Positions 1 through 8,963 are shown, counted from the first letter of the stretch. The stretch is DNA of 64,000 bases from an uncultured Bacteroidia bacterium (GCA_902800045.1 CADCCZ010000001.1:1283346-1347345); one strand, 5' to 3'. The notes: generated from the sequence alone by a model not told the origin. Numbers and translations are program-made.

Positions 1-800
1 TTTTCCAAGAAAACCTTTTCTGCCGACTGTTCCATCTCCGACCAGAACTGGCTGTTCAATGGGTTGCAATAATGGTGGCAAAACTCATGAATGACTATTG
101 GCAGCACAGTTTTAGCATCGAAAAACACCTTTCCATTGTCATCAAGCTGACAACAACCAATAACAGGGCTCAATACAATGCTTCCATCTTTCATTTGGGC
201 ACTGCATCCATAGTTCTGCGGACCGACCAACAAACTAAGCACAACACGGAACTGGCTTCCGCTCTGAGGACCAAAGTAATCGCTAAACCAATTGTAGTCA
301 ACATTCTGGTTTATTGCATTGAAAGCCTCTTCGACTTGAGTGTACAAATCCTTTTGCGAAATGTACCAATCGTGGAACTTGGCACTATGATAAAAATCGT
401 TCAATGGCTCCAAGAAATCCTTTTTCTGTTGCTCCGACCAACGGTCGAAAGAAACATCGCCACCTTCCTTAAAGTTATCATCCAAAGCTACATTGCCATC
501 AGCGTTCACATCAAGATGCAAACCGTAAGACGCAACCGCATCGTACGAAATTCCCGATTCATGCTTGTACTGCCGCGCCAACTGCACAACCTTATGCTCC
601 TTGAACTGAGCAAATGTAGAATCGAAGTCGTGTGCATACTTCGGAATCTTACACATATTATATTCGCGCGATCCTGAAAGACGCCATACAGCAGACATCA
701 AATCTACACATTCATCGAACTGAACCGAAACTGTATTCTGGGAAAAACATGTAAATGCTGACAAAACAACACAAATAAAAATAGATAATTGCCTTTTCAT
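1..800 (-). CDS. DUF4932-like secreted metallopeptidase, 3' end cut by the window
   Basis: The reading frame starts at an ATG at 800 and runs off the left edge, giving about 266 residues. It begins with a signal peptide (MKRQLSIFICVVLSAFTCFS) and contains the zinc-peptidase motif HEFCHHY around residue 240, so it is probably an exported zinc-dependent peptidase. Secreted Bacteroidota proteins of the DUF4932 family carry a similar HEFxH motif; I assign the family from recall. The substrate is unknown. A TATATTTG box at 846-853 fits a promoter about 40 bases upstream of the start, just beyond the stop of the glycosyltransferase gene, so it is probably transcribed on its own. Confidence 0.7.
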   Translation of the reverse strand, partial: MKRQLSIFICVVLSAFTCFSQNTVSVQFDECVDLMSAVWRLSGSREYNMCKIPKYAHDFDSTFAQFKEHKVVQLARQYKHESGISYDAVASYGLHLDVNADGNVALDDNFKEGGDVSFDRWSEQQKKDFLEPLNDFYHSAKFHDWYISQKDLYTQVEEAFNAINQNVDYNWFSDYFGPQSGSQFRVVLSLLVGPQNYGCSAQMKDGSIVLSPVIGCCQLDDNGKVFFDAKTVLPIVIHEFCHHYCNPLNSQFWSEMEQSAEKVFLE

Positions 801-845
801 ATTAATAGAAATTAAACCTCATATTTCAAATAAAACATACAGATG

Positions 846-853
846 CAAATATA
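846..853 (-). promoter_or_regulatory. -7 box for the DUF4932 gene
   Basis: TATATTTG on the minus strand matches the Bacteroidota consensus TAnnTTTG. The predicted transcript start is about 40 bases before the ATG at 800. No clear -33 TTTG was seen. Confidence 0.5.
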
Positions 854-2077
854 TTATTTAGAAATCTTATCCATAACATCTACAAACTTCTGCGACAAGA
901 CTGAATATATATGATATTTAAGCACATAATCGTGACCTTTTCTGCCCATTTCGTCGCGTTCGCTTGCTGAAATGGATGCAAGTTTCATAATCGCCTCCGC
1001 TATTGCATCAGGATTTTCGGGTTCTACGCTGATTCCGCAACCAGCCTCGGCGACAGGGTCGTTTGCTGCTTCTACTGCATGAACTATAGGTTTTCCAGAC
1101 ATTTCGTAATCGAAAATCTTATTGGGCGATATGCCAAACCTATATAACGGATTCTTGTTCCATCCAATAAAAAGCAAATCCATAAGCGAAAGCAACGACG
1201 GAACTTGTGTCTTTGGAATCGGATCGAAAAAGAAAACATTTTTTATTTCCTCATCGGCAACTCTTTGAACCAGGCGTTTTTTCTCGACACCACTGCCCAC
1301 AAGGACAAACGAAATTCGTTTTTCAGTCAACTTTTTTGCTGCATCTATAAATGTATCAAGGCAATTCGATACGGCATGACCGCCAAGATAGCCGACCACA
1401 CAGTCTGATTTTGCTTTAATTGCTTCTATTTCGGAACGCAATTCTTCACTTATCTCCTGAGGATTTTCCCAGTCCTCCTCCACTATGCCGTTTGGTACAT
1501 AATAGAATTTTTCGCGTGGCAAACCGCGTTCTTCTGCATGGTCTATGGCCTTTGGCAACATCGACACCACCGCATCGACATTTGCATAGGCGAAATCCTC
1601 GGCTCGCTGCATAACACGAATGAACGGATGTTTTGGACTATATCCGCCAAGTTCCATCGGAGAAAGCGGCCAAAGGTCGTGAATCTCATAAATGAACTTC
1701 GCACCATAATGGTCGGCAATTTTCTTTGCCGGATAGTTGTCGAGAGGATATGTAGATGAAGCAATGACAATGTCGGGGACAAAGCCACGAAGAATCTTCT
1801 TGAACCTATACTTCAACTGCCACACGAACGAAAACATCGACCGTATGCGACCAATGCCGTTGCCCTTGTATGCATTAGTCTTCACCCAGCGATAATGGAC
1901 CCCGTCGATTACTTCGTCGCTTGGTTGCGGCTGACGCTTGCGCAAATGCGAAAATGTTGCCCCAACAATGAGCACCTCGTGACCCAACTTTTGCCACTCA
2001 CGCGCCATGTAATACGGGCGGAACTCCATTCCAAGTTGCGGAGAACCAGCATAATGGTTTATTAGAAGAATCTTCAT
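854..2077 (-). CDS. Family 4 glycosyltransferase (WbuB-like)
   Basis: This 407-residue protein has the two-Rossmann GT-B layout. The N-terminal part starts MKILLINHYAGSPQLG and resembles WbuB-type enzymes. The C-terminal part carries GYLGGHA and the donor-binding stretch FGISPNKIFDYEMSGKPIV with its conserved glutamate. It probably transfers a nucleotide-activated sugar during capsule, O-antigen or exopolysaccharide synthesis at the inner face of the membrane. The ATG at 2077 is preferred over an upstream ATG at 2128, because a TTG-N19-TAATTTTG promoter (2099-2128) lies between them and it aligns with family starts. No polysaccharide cluster surrounds it, so the acceptor is unknown. Confidence 0.85.
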   Translation of the reverse strand: MKILLINHYAGSPQLGMEFRPYYMAREWQKLGHEVLIVGATFSHLRKRQPQPSDEVIDGVHYRWVKTNAYKGNGIGRIRSMFSFVWQLKYRFKKILRGFVPDIVIASSTYPLDNYPAKKIADHYGAKFIYEIHDLWPLSPMELGGYSPKHPFIRVMQRAEDFAYANVDAVVSMLPKAIDHAEERGLPREKFYYVPNGIVEEDWENPQEISEELRSEIEAIKAKSDCVVGYLGGHAVSNCLDTFIDAAKKLTEKRISFVLVGSGVEKKRLVQRVADEEIKNVFFFDPIPKTQVPSLLSLMDLLFIGWNKNPLYRFGISPNKIFDYEMSGKPIVHAVEAANDPVAEAGCGISVEPENPDAIAEAIMKLASISASERDEMGRKGHDYVLKYHIYSVLSQKFVDVMDKISK

Positions 2078-2098
2078 CGACAATCTTTTTTCTGACTG

Positions 2099-2128
2099 CA
2101 AAATTAATGGATAATAAAAAATTGGCAA
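2099..2128 (-). promoter_or_regulatory. Promoter of the glycosyltransferase gene
   Basis: TAATTTTG (2099-2106) with TTG at 2126-2128 on the minus strand, spaced by 19 bases. It places the transcript start near 2092 and supports the start codon at 2077. Confidence 0.6.
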
Positions 2129-2175
2129 TAGGCGAAAAGAAGAAAAGGCTAAAAGGCTTGAATGCTCTCAGCCGT

Positions 2176-2207
2176 TTGTATAGGCGCAATTCATTGCGTC
2201 TCAGAAA
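2176..2207. repeat. Degenerate copy of a dispersed 32-bp palindrome
   Basis: Begins TTGTA, then AGGCG, a 10-base centre (CAATTCATTG), then CGTCT. This matches the frame of the cleaner copies at 12338-12369 and 46701-46732 (TTGTA, n, AGACG, centre of 10, CGTCT, n, TACAA), but the right end is eroded. Confidence 0.5.
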
Positions 2208-2304
2208 CGGTTGACTAGCTGCGTACCTGACGGCACGCCTACTCCGGTCGGATTTTATCCTACCGAAGCATTGTCCCTAACGGGACAGGAGACAAATAAT
2301 GCCA

Positions 2305-2450
2305 CTCAAACGGTGTCGCCATTCAAACGCCAAAGGCATTGAAACCCAGAAACGGGCGCAGCCCATTGAAACAGCGTCAGCCATTCAAACGGCGCAGCCA
2401 TAGAAACGGGCGTAGCCCATTGAAACGGCTTTAGCCATTCAAACCCAGAA
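2305..2450. repeat. Array of GAAAC-linked micro-palindromes
   Basis: Repeated units of roughly 18-22 bases. Each has a linker such as CATTGAAAC or CATTCAAAC followed by a tiny inverted repeat (GGGCGTAGCCC, GGCGCAGCC, GGCTTTAGCC). This accounts for most of the 376-base gap between the glycosyltransferase and hydG genes. Related arrays lie near 12410, 19000 and 25450. The unit sequence varies, so it is not a CRISPR array. Confidence 0.75.
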
Positions 2451-2452
2451 AC

Positions 2453-2482
2453 AAAAAAAAGCGGCATTACACCGCTTTTTTT
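2453..2482 (-). terminator. Terminator after hydG
   Basis: Read on the minus strand, AAGCGG and CCGCTT pair around a 7-base loop and are followed by a run of T. It lies about 25 bases beyond the hydG stop. Confidence 0.8.
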
Positions 2483-2504
2483 CACAAATATTTCAAAAAA
2501 CTTT

Positions 2505-3899
2505 TTACAGATAAATATCTCTTTCGCCACCATCAATCTTTTCGAGGTTTTCGGTGATGGTATTCTTCAACTGCTGGCTTTCAACTTCGGCGACAAGTTT
2601 CTTTATCAAAGCCTTGCCTTTTGCCTTGGTTTCGGGCGAAGCAAAATCGTTGAGGTACTCGTTGAAGGTGAACAATCCGTTAGGCATGCAGAACTGCTTG
2701 ATAAGTCCCGGCTTTGCCAAGTCCATAAAGTCGGCACCTACTCTACCCTTACGGTAGCAACCTGTGCAGAACGAAGGAATATATCCACCGTCAATCATGT
2801 TTGAAATCACATCGTCCATAGTTCTGTGGTCACCAAGCGAGAACTGGCTGCCAGTGCCTTCTTCCTCTTCACTGTATGCGCCCGGGTTGGTACGCGAACC
2901 TGCCGAAATCTGACTTACACCGTACTCGATAAGTTCCTTACGCATCTCGTCGTTTTCGCGGGTGCTGAGGATAATACCAGTGTAAGGCATTGCTATACGG
3001 ATGATTGCGATAATTTTCTTGAAGTCGAAATCGGAAACCGGATGCGGAATGTGGTTGGTGAACTCTACGCCATCGGCCGGTTCGATACGCGGGAAACTTA
3101 CTGTGTGAGGTCCGCAACCGAAAACCTTCTCCAAGTGAGCGGCATGTTCCATAATTGCCAATATTTCGAAACGGTAGTCAACAAGTCCGAACAAAACGCC
3201 AAGACCTACATCGTTGATTCCGCCTTCCATAGCGCGGTCCATAACGGTCAAACGGTTGAGGTAGTCGGCCTTCGGCGTGCCTGCCGGGTGGAATTCCTTG
3301 TAAGCAACCGGGTCGTAAGTTTCCTGGAAGCAAACGTAAGTACCAATCTTCTCGGCTTTCAAGCGTTTGAATTCTTCGATTGTCAACGGAGCCAGCTCGA
3401 CGTTGATACGGCGGATGTAGTTGCCATTGTCGCGGGCTGCGTAAGTACGACGGATAGCCTCGCAGTAGTAGTCGATGTCGTTGCGTGGCGACTCACCGCA
3501 GATAAGCAATACGCGCTTGTGACCTTCGTGAAGCAAAACCTTGGTTTCCTGTTCAATTTCGTCCATGGTGAGCACCTTACGCTTGATGGCCTTGTTGTCG
3601 CGACGGAAAGCGCAGTAAACGCAGTTGTTTACGCACACATTACCTGTATAGATAGGTGCGAACAAAACGAGACGTTTGCCGTAGATGCTTTCCTTGGCGA
3701 ATTTTGCTGTCTCCATTATCTTATGTATCTGGTCGTGGTCGGTAACACGCAGAAGCACAGCCACATCCTCAAGCGACAAGCCTTTCAGCTTACGAGCCTT
3801 TGCAAGCACTGCGTCGAGTTCCTGTTCGGTAGGAATGCTACCGTTTACCAAATTATAGAGTTTTTCTCTATCAATGAAATTTTTAAACTTTTCGTCCAT
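2505..3899 (-). CDS. hydG: [FeFe]-hydrogenase maturase HydG (radical SAM)
   Basis: HydG cleaves tyrosine to p-cresol and dehydroglycine and makes the CO and cyanide ligands of the hydrogenase H-cluster in the cytoplasm. The 464-residue length is normal. Both diagnostic clusters are visible: C89-X3-C93-X2-C96 binds the SAM-cleaving 4Fe-4S cluster, and a C-terminal C-X2-C-X22-C (starting CTGCYRKGR) binds the auxiliary cluster. The TM1266-type regulator gene lies 13 bases upstream in the same direction, with a promoter at 4237-4267. The other maturases HydE and HydF and the hydrogenase itself are not in this window, so the pathway must be completed elsewhere. Confidence 0.97.
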   Translation of the reverse strand: MDEKFKNFIDREKLYNLVNGSIPTEQELDAVLAKARKLKGLSLEDVAVLLRVTDHDQIHKIMETAKFAKESIYGKRLVLFAPIYTGNVCVNNCVYCAFRRDNKAIKRKVLTMDEIEQETKVLLHEGHKRVLLICGESPRNDIDYYCEAIRRTYAARDNGNYIRRINVELAPLTIEEFKRLKAEKIGTYVCFQETYDPVAYKEFHPAGTPKADYLNRLTVMDRAMEGGINDVGLGVLFGLVDYRFEILAIMEHAAHLEKVFGCGPHTVSFPRIEPADGVEFTNHIPHPVSDFDFKKIIAIIRIAMPYTGIILSTRENDEMRKELIEYGVSQISAGSRTNPGAYSEEEEGTGSQFSLGDHRTMDDVISNMIDGGYIPSFCTGCYRKGRVGADFMDLAKPGLIKQFCMPNGLFTFNEYLNDFASPETKAKGKALIKKLVAEVESQQLKNTITENLEKIDGGERDIYL

Positions 3900-3912
3900 A
3901 TTCTTTTTTCTT

Positions 3913-4161
3913 TTATGCTGTTGTTATTAAGGTTGATTTCGCTTTTAATCCTTTGAGGCGACCGAGTTTTCCTGTCAGTGAATTTATTGTGTCGCCATCG
4001 CTCTTTACCACAAGTGTAATTATGGAAATATTCTCGTCGTGAAGCGGCATCCCGTTGCGCGACAATATTATGCTGCCGTACGAACTAAGCAGCGCGTTGA
4101 CTTCCTCAACGACATTAGTGTCTGTAATAAGTATGTTTATTGTGCCAATTTTCTTCTCCAT
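3913..4161 (-). CDS. TM1266-family iron-only hydrogenase system regulator
   Basis: This 82-residue protein is a single small ACT-like alpha/beta domain (starts MEKKIGTINILITD). It matches the TM1266 family, which is usually found beside hydE, hydF and hydG and is assumed to regulate the hydrogenase system through ligand binding; the ligand is not known. It is the first gene of a two-gene transcript with hydG (13-base gap) behind a consensus promoter at 4237-4267. Context and length agree with the family. Confidence 0.9.
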   Translation of the reverse strand: MEKKIGTINILITDTNVVEEVNALLSSYGSIILSRNGMPLHDENISIITLVVKSDGDTINSLTGKLGRLKGLKAKSTLITTA

Positions 4162-4236
4162 CAGTACGTTGACTTTTGAATCAGTTAATTTTCAGATATC
4201 TTTGAAAGCGATAAATCCCTTCCGCAGATTTCGTGA

Positions 4237-4267
4237 CAAAGGTACGATGATTTTTTTGATATGCAAA
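4237..4267 (-). promoter_or_regulatory. Consensus promoter of the TM1266-hydG operon
   Basis: On the minus strand TTTG (4264-4267) and TACCTTTG (4237-4244) are separated by exactly 19 bases, a textbook Bacteroidota promoter. The leader before the start codon at 4161 is about 70 bases. Confidence 0.8.
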
Positions 4268-4345
4268 GGAAAAGTCAAGAATTTATATTAACGATATAAA
4301 ATTGTTGAGAGGCATTGCAACAATCCATATTTTGTGAGGTCTGAC

Positions 4346-4438
4346 AGCTGGCAGAATTTACTGCCCCCCATTGTCGTTAAGGCCTTTAAAACCGTTAACG
4401 ACCTTAATGTTGGGGGCAGACAAAAATTTATGCCAGCT
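4346..4438. repeat. Long nested inverted repeat between divergent promoters
   Basis: Three nested stems: AGCTGGCA (4346-4353) with TGCCAGCT (4431-4438); CTGCCCCCCATT (4361-4372) with AATG-TT-GGGGGCAG (4406-4419); GTCGTTAA (4373-4380) with TTAACGAC (4395-4402). The whole could form one hairpin of about 93 bases. It lies outside both predicted transcripts (TM1266-hydG leftward, epimerase rightward), so it may be a small mobile or REP-like element, or a separate RNA. Confidence 0.7.
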
Positions 4439-4489
4439 ACCTTTTACTATATTTTCCACACAAAAACGTTCCCATACCAAATAATAAAT

Positions 4490-4497
4490 TACTTTTG
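4490..4497 (+). promoter_or_regulatory. -7 box for the epimerase gene
   Basis: TACTTTTG matches TAnnTTTG and lies 20 bases before the ATG at 4518, which supports that start. No clear -33 element. Confidence 0.5.
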
Positions 4498-4517
4498 CGA
4501 CCTCAAAATAATTTCAA

Positions 4518-5999
4518 ATGAAAAAGAGGGTATTCTTAACAGGTGCCACGGGCACAATGGGATGGGCTGGACTTCAGGAGTTCATGCAACGTCTAGATAG
4601 ATTCGACATGACAATTCTTGCTCGTCCAAGCAAGAAGAACAAGGAAAAACTTGCACCTTACGCCGACCGCATACGCATAGTATGGGGCGACCTTACAAAA
4701 TACGAGGATGTGCTCGAGGCAACCAAAGGTGCAGACTACGTTCTGCACGTTGGCGGAATGGTTTCGCCGGCTGCCGACTATTTTCCAAACAAGACACGCC
4801 GAGTAAACGTTCTTGCAGCCGAGAATGTTGCTAAAGCCGTTCTTGCACAACCAAATGCCGACAATATAAAGGTTTGCTATATCGGATCTGTCGCTCAGAC
4901 CAGCGACCGCAACGAGCCAATTCACTGGGGACGTACCGGCGACCCAATCTGCATAAGCGTCTACGACCACTATGCCATCAGCAAGACTATTGCCGAACGC
5001 ACAATTGTGGAATCGGGAATACGCAACTGGGTATGCCTGCGCCAATCGGGAATACTTTACCCCGAAATTCTCAAAAACTACGACCCGATAATGTTCCACG
5101 TTCCGCTTCGCGGCGTGCTCGAATGGGCAACCGTTGAGGACAGCGGTCGTCTGCTTGCAAATCTTTGCGAGGAAAACGTTCCCGACGAATTCTGGAACCG
5201 CTTCTACAACATCGGCAGCGGCAAGGAATACCGCCTGAGCAACTACGAATTCGAGTGCAAGCTGCTGAAAGCCATACATTGCCCTGCACCCGAGAAGATT
5301 TTCAGACCGGAATGGTTCGTTCTGCGCAACTTCCACGGACAATGGTACCTCGATTCAGATGTACTCGAGAACTACCTGCACTTCCGCGCCAATGTACCTG
5401 TAGACGAATATTTTACCAACATGGGCAAGCAGTTGCCATGGTTCTTCAACCTTGCAGCTATTGTCCCAGGATTTATTATAAGGTGGGCAATGCGTCCGAT
5501 GGCATACAAGAAGAAATGGGGAACACAATGGTGGATTAAGCATAACGAAAAGCAAAGAATATCAGCCTACTACGGTTCGTTGGAACGCTACAAGGCAATT
5601 CCTGACTGGAAACACCAAGACCTCTCCCACCCCAGCGAAACCGACATCGTTCGTATCGATCATGGCTACGACGAGCAGAAGCCTCGCAGCGAATGGACGA
5701 TAGACGACATGCGCAAAGCTGCCGAGTTCCGCGGTGGCAAATGCCTGAGCGAAACAATGGAGAAAGGCGACTTCCGCACACCGCTCGAATGGGAATGCCA
5801 GTTTGGACACAAGTTCAAGGCATCGCCCGTGCTGGTGCTCGAAGGAGGTCACTGGTGTCCCGAATGTCTGCCTACACCATGGAACTACGACGAAATCGCC
5901 AAGGGCAACCCGTTCTTTGCACAAATCTGGAAACCGCTCCACGGCGAAAACGAACATAACCAGTATGGTGAAGAAATTTTCGACGGGTGGGGAAAATAA
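4518..5999 (+). CDS. NAD-dependent epimerase/dehydratase with C-terminal zinc-binding module
   Basis: The first ~300 residues are an extended short-chain dehydrogenase: glycine-rich NAD loop GATGTMG (G9, G12, G15) and catalytic Y152-x3-K156. Such enzymes modify nucleotide sugars or reduce keto groups; the substrate cannot be read from sequence. The unusual part is the tail (about residues 395-493), where CQFGH and, after a spacer, CPEC form a C-x4-H...C-x2-C site of treble-clef or zinc-ribbon type. At 493 residues it is clearly longer than ordinary family members. The gene stands alone behind a TACTTTTG promoter. The first domain is certain; the tail's role is unknown. Confidence 0.85.
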   Translation: MKKRVFLTGATGTMGWAGLQEFMQRLDRFDMTILARPSKKNKEKLAPYADRIRIVWGDLTKYEDVLEATKGADYVLHVGGMVSPAADYFPNKTRRVNVLAAENVAKAVLAQPNADNIKVCYIGSVAQTSDRNEPIHWGRTGDPICISVYDHYAISKTIAERTIVESGIRNWVCLRQSGILYPEILKNYDPIMFHVPLRGVLEWATVEDSGRLLANLCEENVPDEFWNRFYNIGSGKEYRLSNYEFECKLLKAIHCPAPEKIFRPEWFVLRNFHGQWYLDSDVLENYLHFRANVPVDEYFTNMGKQLPWFFNLAAIVPGFIIRWAMRPMAYKKKWGTQWWIKHNEKQRISAYYGSLERYKAIPDWKHQDLSHPSETDIVRIDHGYDEQKPRSEWTIDDMRKAAEFRGGKCLSETMEKGDFRTPLEWECQFGHKFKASPVLVLEGGHWCPECLPTPWNYDEIAKGNPFFAQIWKPLHGENEHNQYGEEIFDGWGK

Positions 6000-6004
6000 C
6001 CTGC

Positions 6005-6085
6005 CCGTGGCGAAATTTCACCTGCAGGGGCAAAATCAACCCCTCAGGGGCGAAAAAGAATAGCCGAGGGGCGAAATAAAAGTTT
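6005..6085. repeat. Short GGGGCGAAA repeat tract
   Basis: Between the epimerase and radical SAM genes the words GGGGCAAAA, GGGGCGAAA and GGGGCGAAA recur, with CCCGTGGCGAAA before them. They look like another iterated intergenic repeat. No gene or terminator is visible here. Confidence 0.5.
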
Positions 6086-6094
6086 TATTTTCAC

Positions 6095-6102
6095 TACCTT
6101 TG
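6095..6102 (+). promoter_or_regulatory. -7 box for the radical SAM gene
   Basis: TACCTTTG, 22 bases before the ATG at 6125. Confidence 0.6.
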
Positions 6103-6124
6103 CAGCAAAACAACACTTATTCGA

Positions 6125-7915
6125 ATGCACCTTCTACTCATAACACCACCGCTCACACAAATCAACACCGCATATCCAGCGACCGAACAACTAACTGGAT
6201 ACCTGCGCAAAACAGGCATAGAATGCGACCAGATGGATCTCGGAATCGAACTCATCGACAAGATTCTAACACACGATTCCATAGCACAAATTTTCGATGC
6301 GGCAGAAGGTGTACATGTCTCGGGAAAGAAAGCCATAAACATCAGAATCATCCTGTCGAACAAGGACTTCTACACCAAATGGGTGGAACCTGTGAAACGA
6401 TTCCTGCAGGGACACGACAACACATTTGCGCAATTGTTTGCAAACACAAGCTTCTGGGCAAACCAAAAGCGTCTGCCCAACCCCGAAGAACTGGAATGGG
6501 ACTACGGAACATCGGGAACATTCAACCAGGCGCAATACCTCTGCACACTTTTCATCGAGGACATCGGCAATGTAATACAGCAATGCATAAGTCCGCATTT
6601 CGAGATGGTCAGGTACGCAGAAAAGCTATGCCACAGCCTCAGCGACTTCACTCCACTCAACGAGGAACTGGCAAAGGAACCTAACCTTATTGACAAATGG
6701 ATGCTCGAACTGCTTGAGCAAAAAATATCGGACACAAAACCAACACATCTAGGGCTTTCGATTCCGTTCCCCGGAAACCTCTATGGCGGCCTGCGGTGTG
6801 CACAATACATCAAGCAGAAATACCCAGACATACACATAACAATGGGCGGTGGATATGTCAGCACCGAACTGCGCCAACTCGCAGACACACGCATTTTCAA
6901 ATATGTTGACACCATAACCTTCGACGATGGCGAACTACCACTCGAAAGGCTTCTCACTGGCGGGAAACTTATCCGCACCATGCGTCTCGACAACAATGGC
7001 CAAGTGGAACGCATCAACATCGACAGCAAGGAAAACGTTGCTTTCAGCGAAATTGGCACTCCCTGCCTTGATGGAATACACACCGAGCTATACCTCGACA
7101 CCGCCGACACTGCCAACCCTATGCAGCAACTTTGGAGCAACGGACATTGGAACAAGATGATGCTCGCCCACGGTTGCTACTGGGCAAAATGCACTTTCTG
7201 CGACACCACACTCGACTACATTTGCCGCTACGACCATGCTCCTGCTAGCATTATCGCCGACCGAATGGAAGGCATAATAAAACAGACAGGCATTTCGGGC
7301 TTCCACTTTGTTGACGAAGCTGCTCCACCAGCTACATTGCGTAGTCTTTCCGAAGAAATCCTGAAACGCAAGATGACCGTCAGCTACTGGACAAACATCC
7401 GTTTCGAGTCGGCATACAACAACGAACTTTGCTTCCTGATGGCACAAAGCGGTTGCATTGCCGTCAGCGGAGGAATAGAAGTTGCTTCGGAAAGGGTGCT
7501 CAAGCTCATCAACAAAGGCATAAGTGTTAAGTCGGTGCGTGAAACCCTGCGCAACTTCGCCAACAATGGAATACTTGTGCATGCATACCTGATGTACGGA
7601 TTTCCAAGTCAGACCGAGCGCGAACTCTACGAAAGCCTTGACACCGTGCGACAATTCTTTGAAGAAGAACTTATCCAATCGGCTTTCTGGCATCGCTACG
7701 CAATGACCTGCCATTCCATTTCGGGACAAAATCCGCAACAGTTTGGTGCCAAGCATGTTCCGCAGCCAGCAGGCACTTTCGCCAACAACGAAATTCCATT
7801 CACTTGCGATGGTTCACCAGACTGGAGCAGGTTCGAACGCGGACTTAACCTCGCCACATTCAACTATATGCGTGGAGCTGGATTCGATGTTCCCGTAAAG
7901 CAGTGGTTTAGATAA
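6125..7915 (+). CDS. B12-binding-type radical SAM protein
   Basis: This 596-residue protein has an N-terminal cobalamin-binding-like region (starts MHLLLITPPLTQINTAYPA and contains the GGGYVS stretch typical of these Rossmann domains). A radical SAM barrel follows, with the cluster motif CYWAKCTFC (C-x3-C-x2-C) near residue 350. Family members do methylations, ring rearrangements and C-C chemistry. The substrate here is not evident, and no biosynthetic partner gene adjoins it. It is monocistronic behind a TACCTTTG box and ends 4 bases before the convergent AraC gene with no room for a terminator. Class assignment is firm; function is open. Confidence 0.85.
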   Translation: MHLLLITPPLTQINTAYPATEQLTGYLRKTGIECDQMDLGIELIDKILTHDSIAQIFDAAEGVHVSGKKAINIRIILSNKDFYTKWVEPVKRFLQGHDNTFAQLFANTSFWANQKRLPNPEELEWDYGTSGTFNQAQYLCTLFIEDIGNVIQQCISPHFEMVRYAEKLCHSLSDFTPLNEELAKEPNLIDKWMLELLEQKISDTKPTHLGLSIPFPGNLYGGLRCAQYIKQKYPDIHITMGGGYVSTELRQLADTRIFKYVDTITFDDGELPLERLLTGGKLIRTMRLDNNGQVERINIDSKENVAFSEIGTPCLDGIHTELYLDTADTANPMQQLWSNGHWNKMMLAHGCYWAKCTFCDTTLDYICRYDHAPASIIADRMEGIIKQTGISGFHFVDEAAPPATLRSLSEEILKRKMTVSYWTNIRFESAYNNELCFLMAQSGCIAVSGGIEVASERVLKLINKGISVKSVRETLRNFANNGILVHAYLMYGFPSQTERELYESLDTVRQFFEEELIQSAFWHRYAMTCHSISGQNPQQFGAKHVPQPAGTFANNEIPFTCDGSPDWSRFERGLNLATFNYMRGAGFDVPVKQWFR

Positions 7916-7919
7916 TCCC

Positions 7920-8849
7920 CTACTTCTTACTTGCCATAGTTCTGTATTTCATCGGCGACATCTTAACTTCCTGCTTGAAATAACGGCAAAAGAAAGAATC
8001 GTTGGGGAAATTCAAGGCTTCGGCAATCTCCTGTATGCTCATGTCGGTCGAATTCAGCAAAACCTTTGCCTCCACTATCACCCTTTCCTTTATAAGTTGA
8101 ATAGGCGTTTTGCCCGAAGCCAAATGTATCATCTTCGAAAAATATTTTGGCGACACGCAGCAATGGTCGGCATAAAATGAAACAGTACGCTCCTTACTGC
8201 CAAACACTTGCAAATCGTCCATAAACTGTAAGTACAATTCATTTTCGCGACTGCCTTCATATAAAACTTTTTCCTGCATAGTAATTCCGCCCAATTTAGA
8301 AAGAAAAGTTGCCACCGACACATAAAGGTATCCTTTTACAACCTCGCTCCGATACGTCACATCAACCTTTGAGTAAAACTGACGAATCTCCTTGTACAAA
8401 CGCTTTTGCATCTGCATTTCATCATCTTCGAGGTGCAGGAGCATTGGAATAGAACGGTGCATTATATATGAATTTGCATTCATCGTGGAACTATTAAATA
8501 AACTTTCGTTGCCTTTGTCTTCGAAAGCCATCGCTATTATCTTCAGGTCATCGCTACCCGAAAGAAACTCCACTATAGAACCACTCTGGACAACAAGAGT
8601 ATCGTTGCAGCCAACAACATATTCGTGCCGGTTCACTGTCGTCCTAATAGAACCTTTATAACAAAGAATTGCCGCTGTAAATGTCAACTTGAACGGATAG
8701 GAATATGGGCGCGAATACGACACATCAAAATCCAACATATTCCGCTCAATGTCGAGATTGTCGCCAATAAAAATCGACTTTCCGACAACCATACCTTCGT
8801 TAATACGATTAAAAAATCTCAGTAATATTTGATTTACAGGCGATTGCAT
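7920..8849 (-). CDS. AraC-family transcriptional regulator
   Basis: A 309-residue protein with an N-terminal cupin-like effector region and a C-terminal pair of helix-turn-helix motifs (MSIQEIAEALNFPNDSFF, then CRYFKQEVKMSPMKYR), as in AraC/XylS regulators. It is transcribed divergently from the MMPL exporter gene at 9093, with promoters 8868-8875 and 8964-8971 about 90 bases apart. It is therefore a natural candidate to control that exporter, though this is inferred from layout only. The ligand is unknown. The stop lies 4 bases from the stop of the convergent radical SAM gene. Confidence 0.92.
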   Translation of the reverse strand: MQSPVNQILLRFFNRINEGMVVGKSIFIGDNLDIERNMLDFDVSYSRPYSYPFKLTFTAAILCYKGSIRTTVNRHEYVVGCNDTLVVQSGSIVEFLSGSDDLKIIAMAFEDKGNESLFNSSTMNANSYIMHRSIPMLLHLEDDEMQMQKRLYKEIRQFYSKVDVTYRSEVVKGYLYVSVATFLSKLGGITMQEKVLYEGSRENELYLQFMDDLQVFGSKERTVSFYADHCCVSPKYFSKMIHLASGKTPIQLIKERVIVEAKVLLNSTDMSIQEIAEALNFPNDSFFCRYFKQEVKMSPMKYRTMASKK

Positions 8850-8867
8850 TACGATTTACATTTTTTG

Positions 8868-8875
8868 CAAAGATA
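8868..8875 (-). promoter_or_regulatory. -7 box for the AraC gene
   Basis: TATCTTTG on the minus strand, 19 bases before the start codon at 8849. Confidence 0.6.
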
Positions 8876-8963
8876 GTGACTTTTTAAATATCAATATTCT
8901 TAAAAGCGAAAAATTGAACATTTATAACGAAAGATTAGAAACTACCAAAATATCGCCATTTTA

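Noticed and set aside
2305..2450. Regular repeats that might be a CRISPR array
   Set aside because: Units are not identical, there are no spacers of constant length, and no cas genes are near.
2306..2536. 76-codon minus-strand frame with repeated FEW/FQW words
   Set aside because: It is only the translation of the micro-palindrome repeats and runs through the hydG terminator.
2826..3956. 376-codon plus-strand frame
   Set aside because: It is the mirror of hydG; the opposite strand carries a complete, well-conserved gene.
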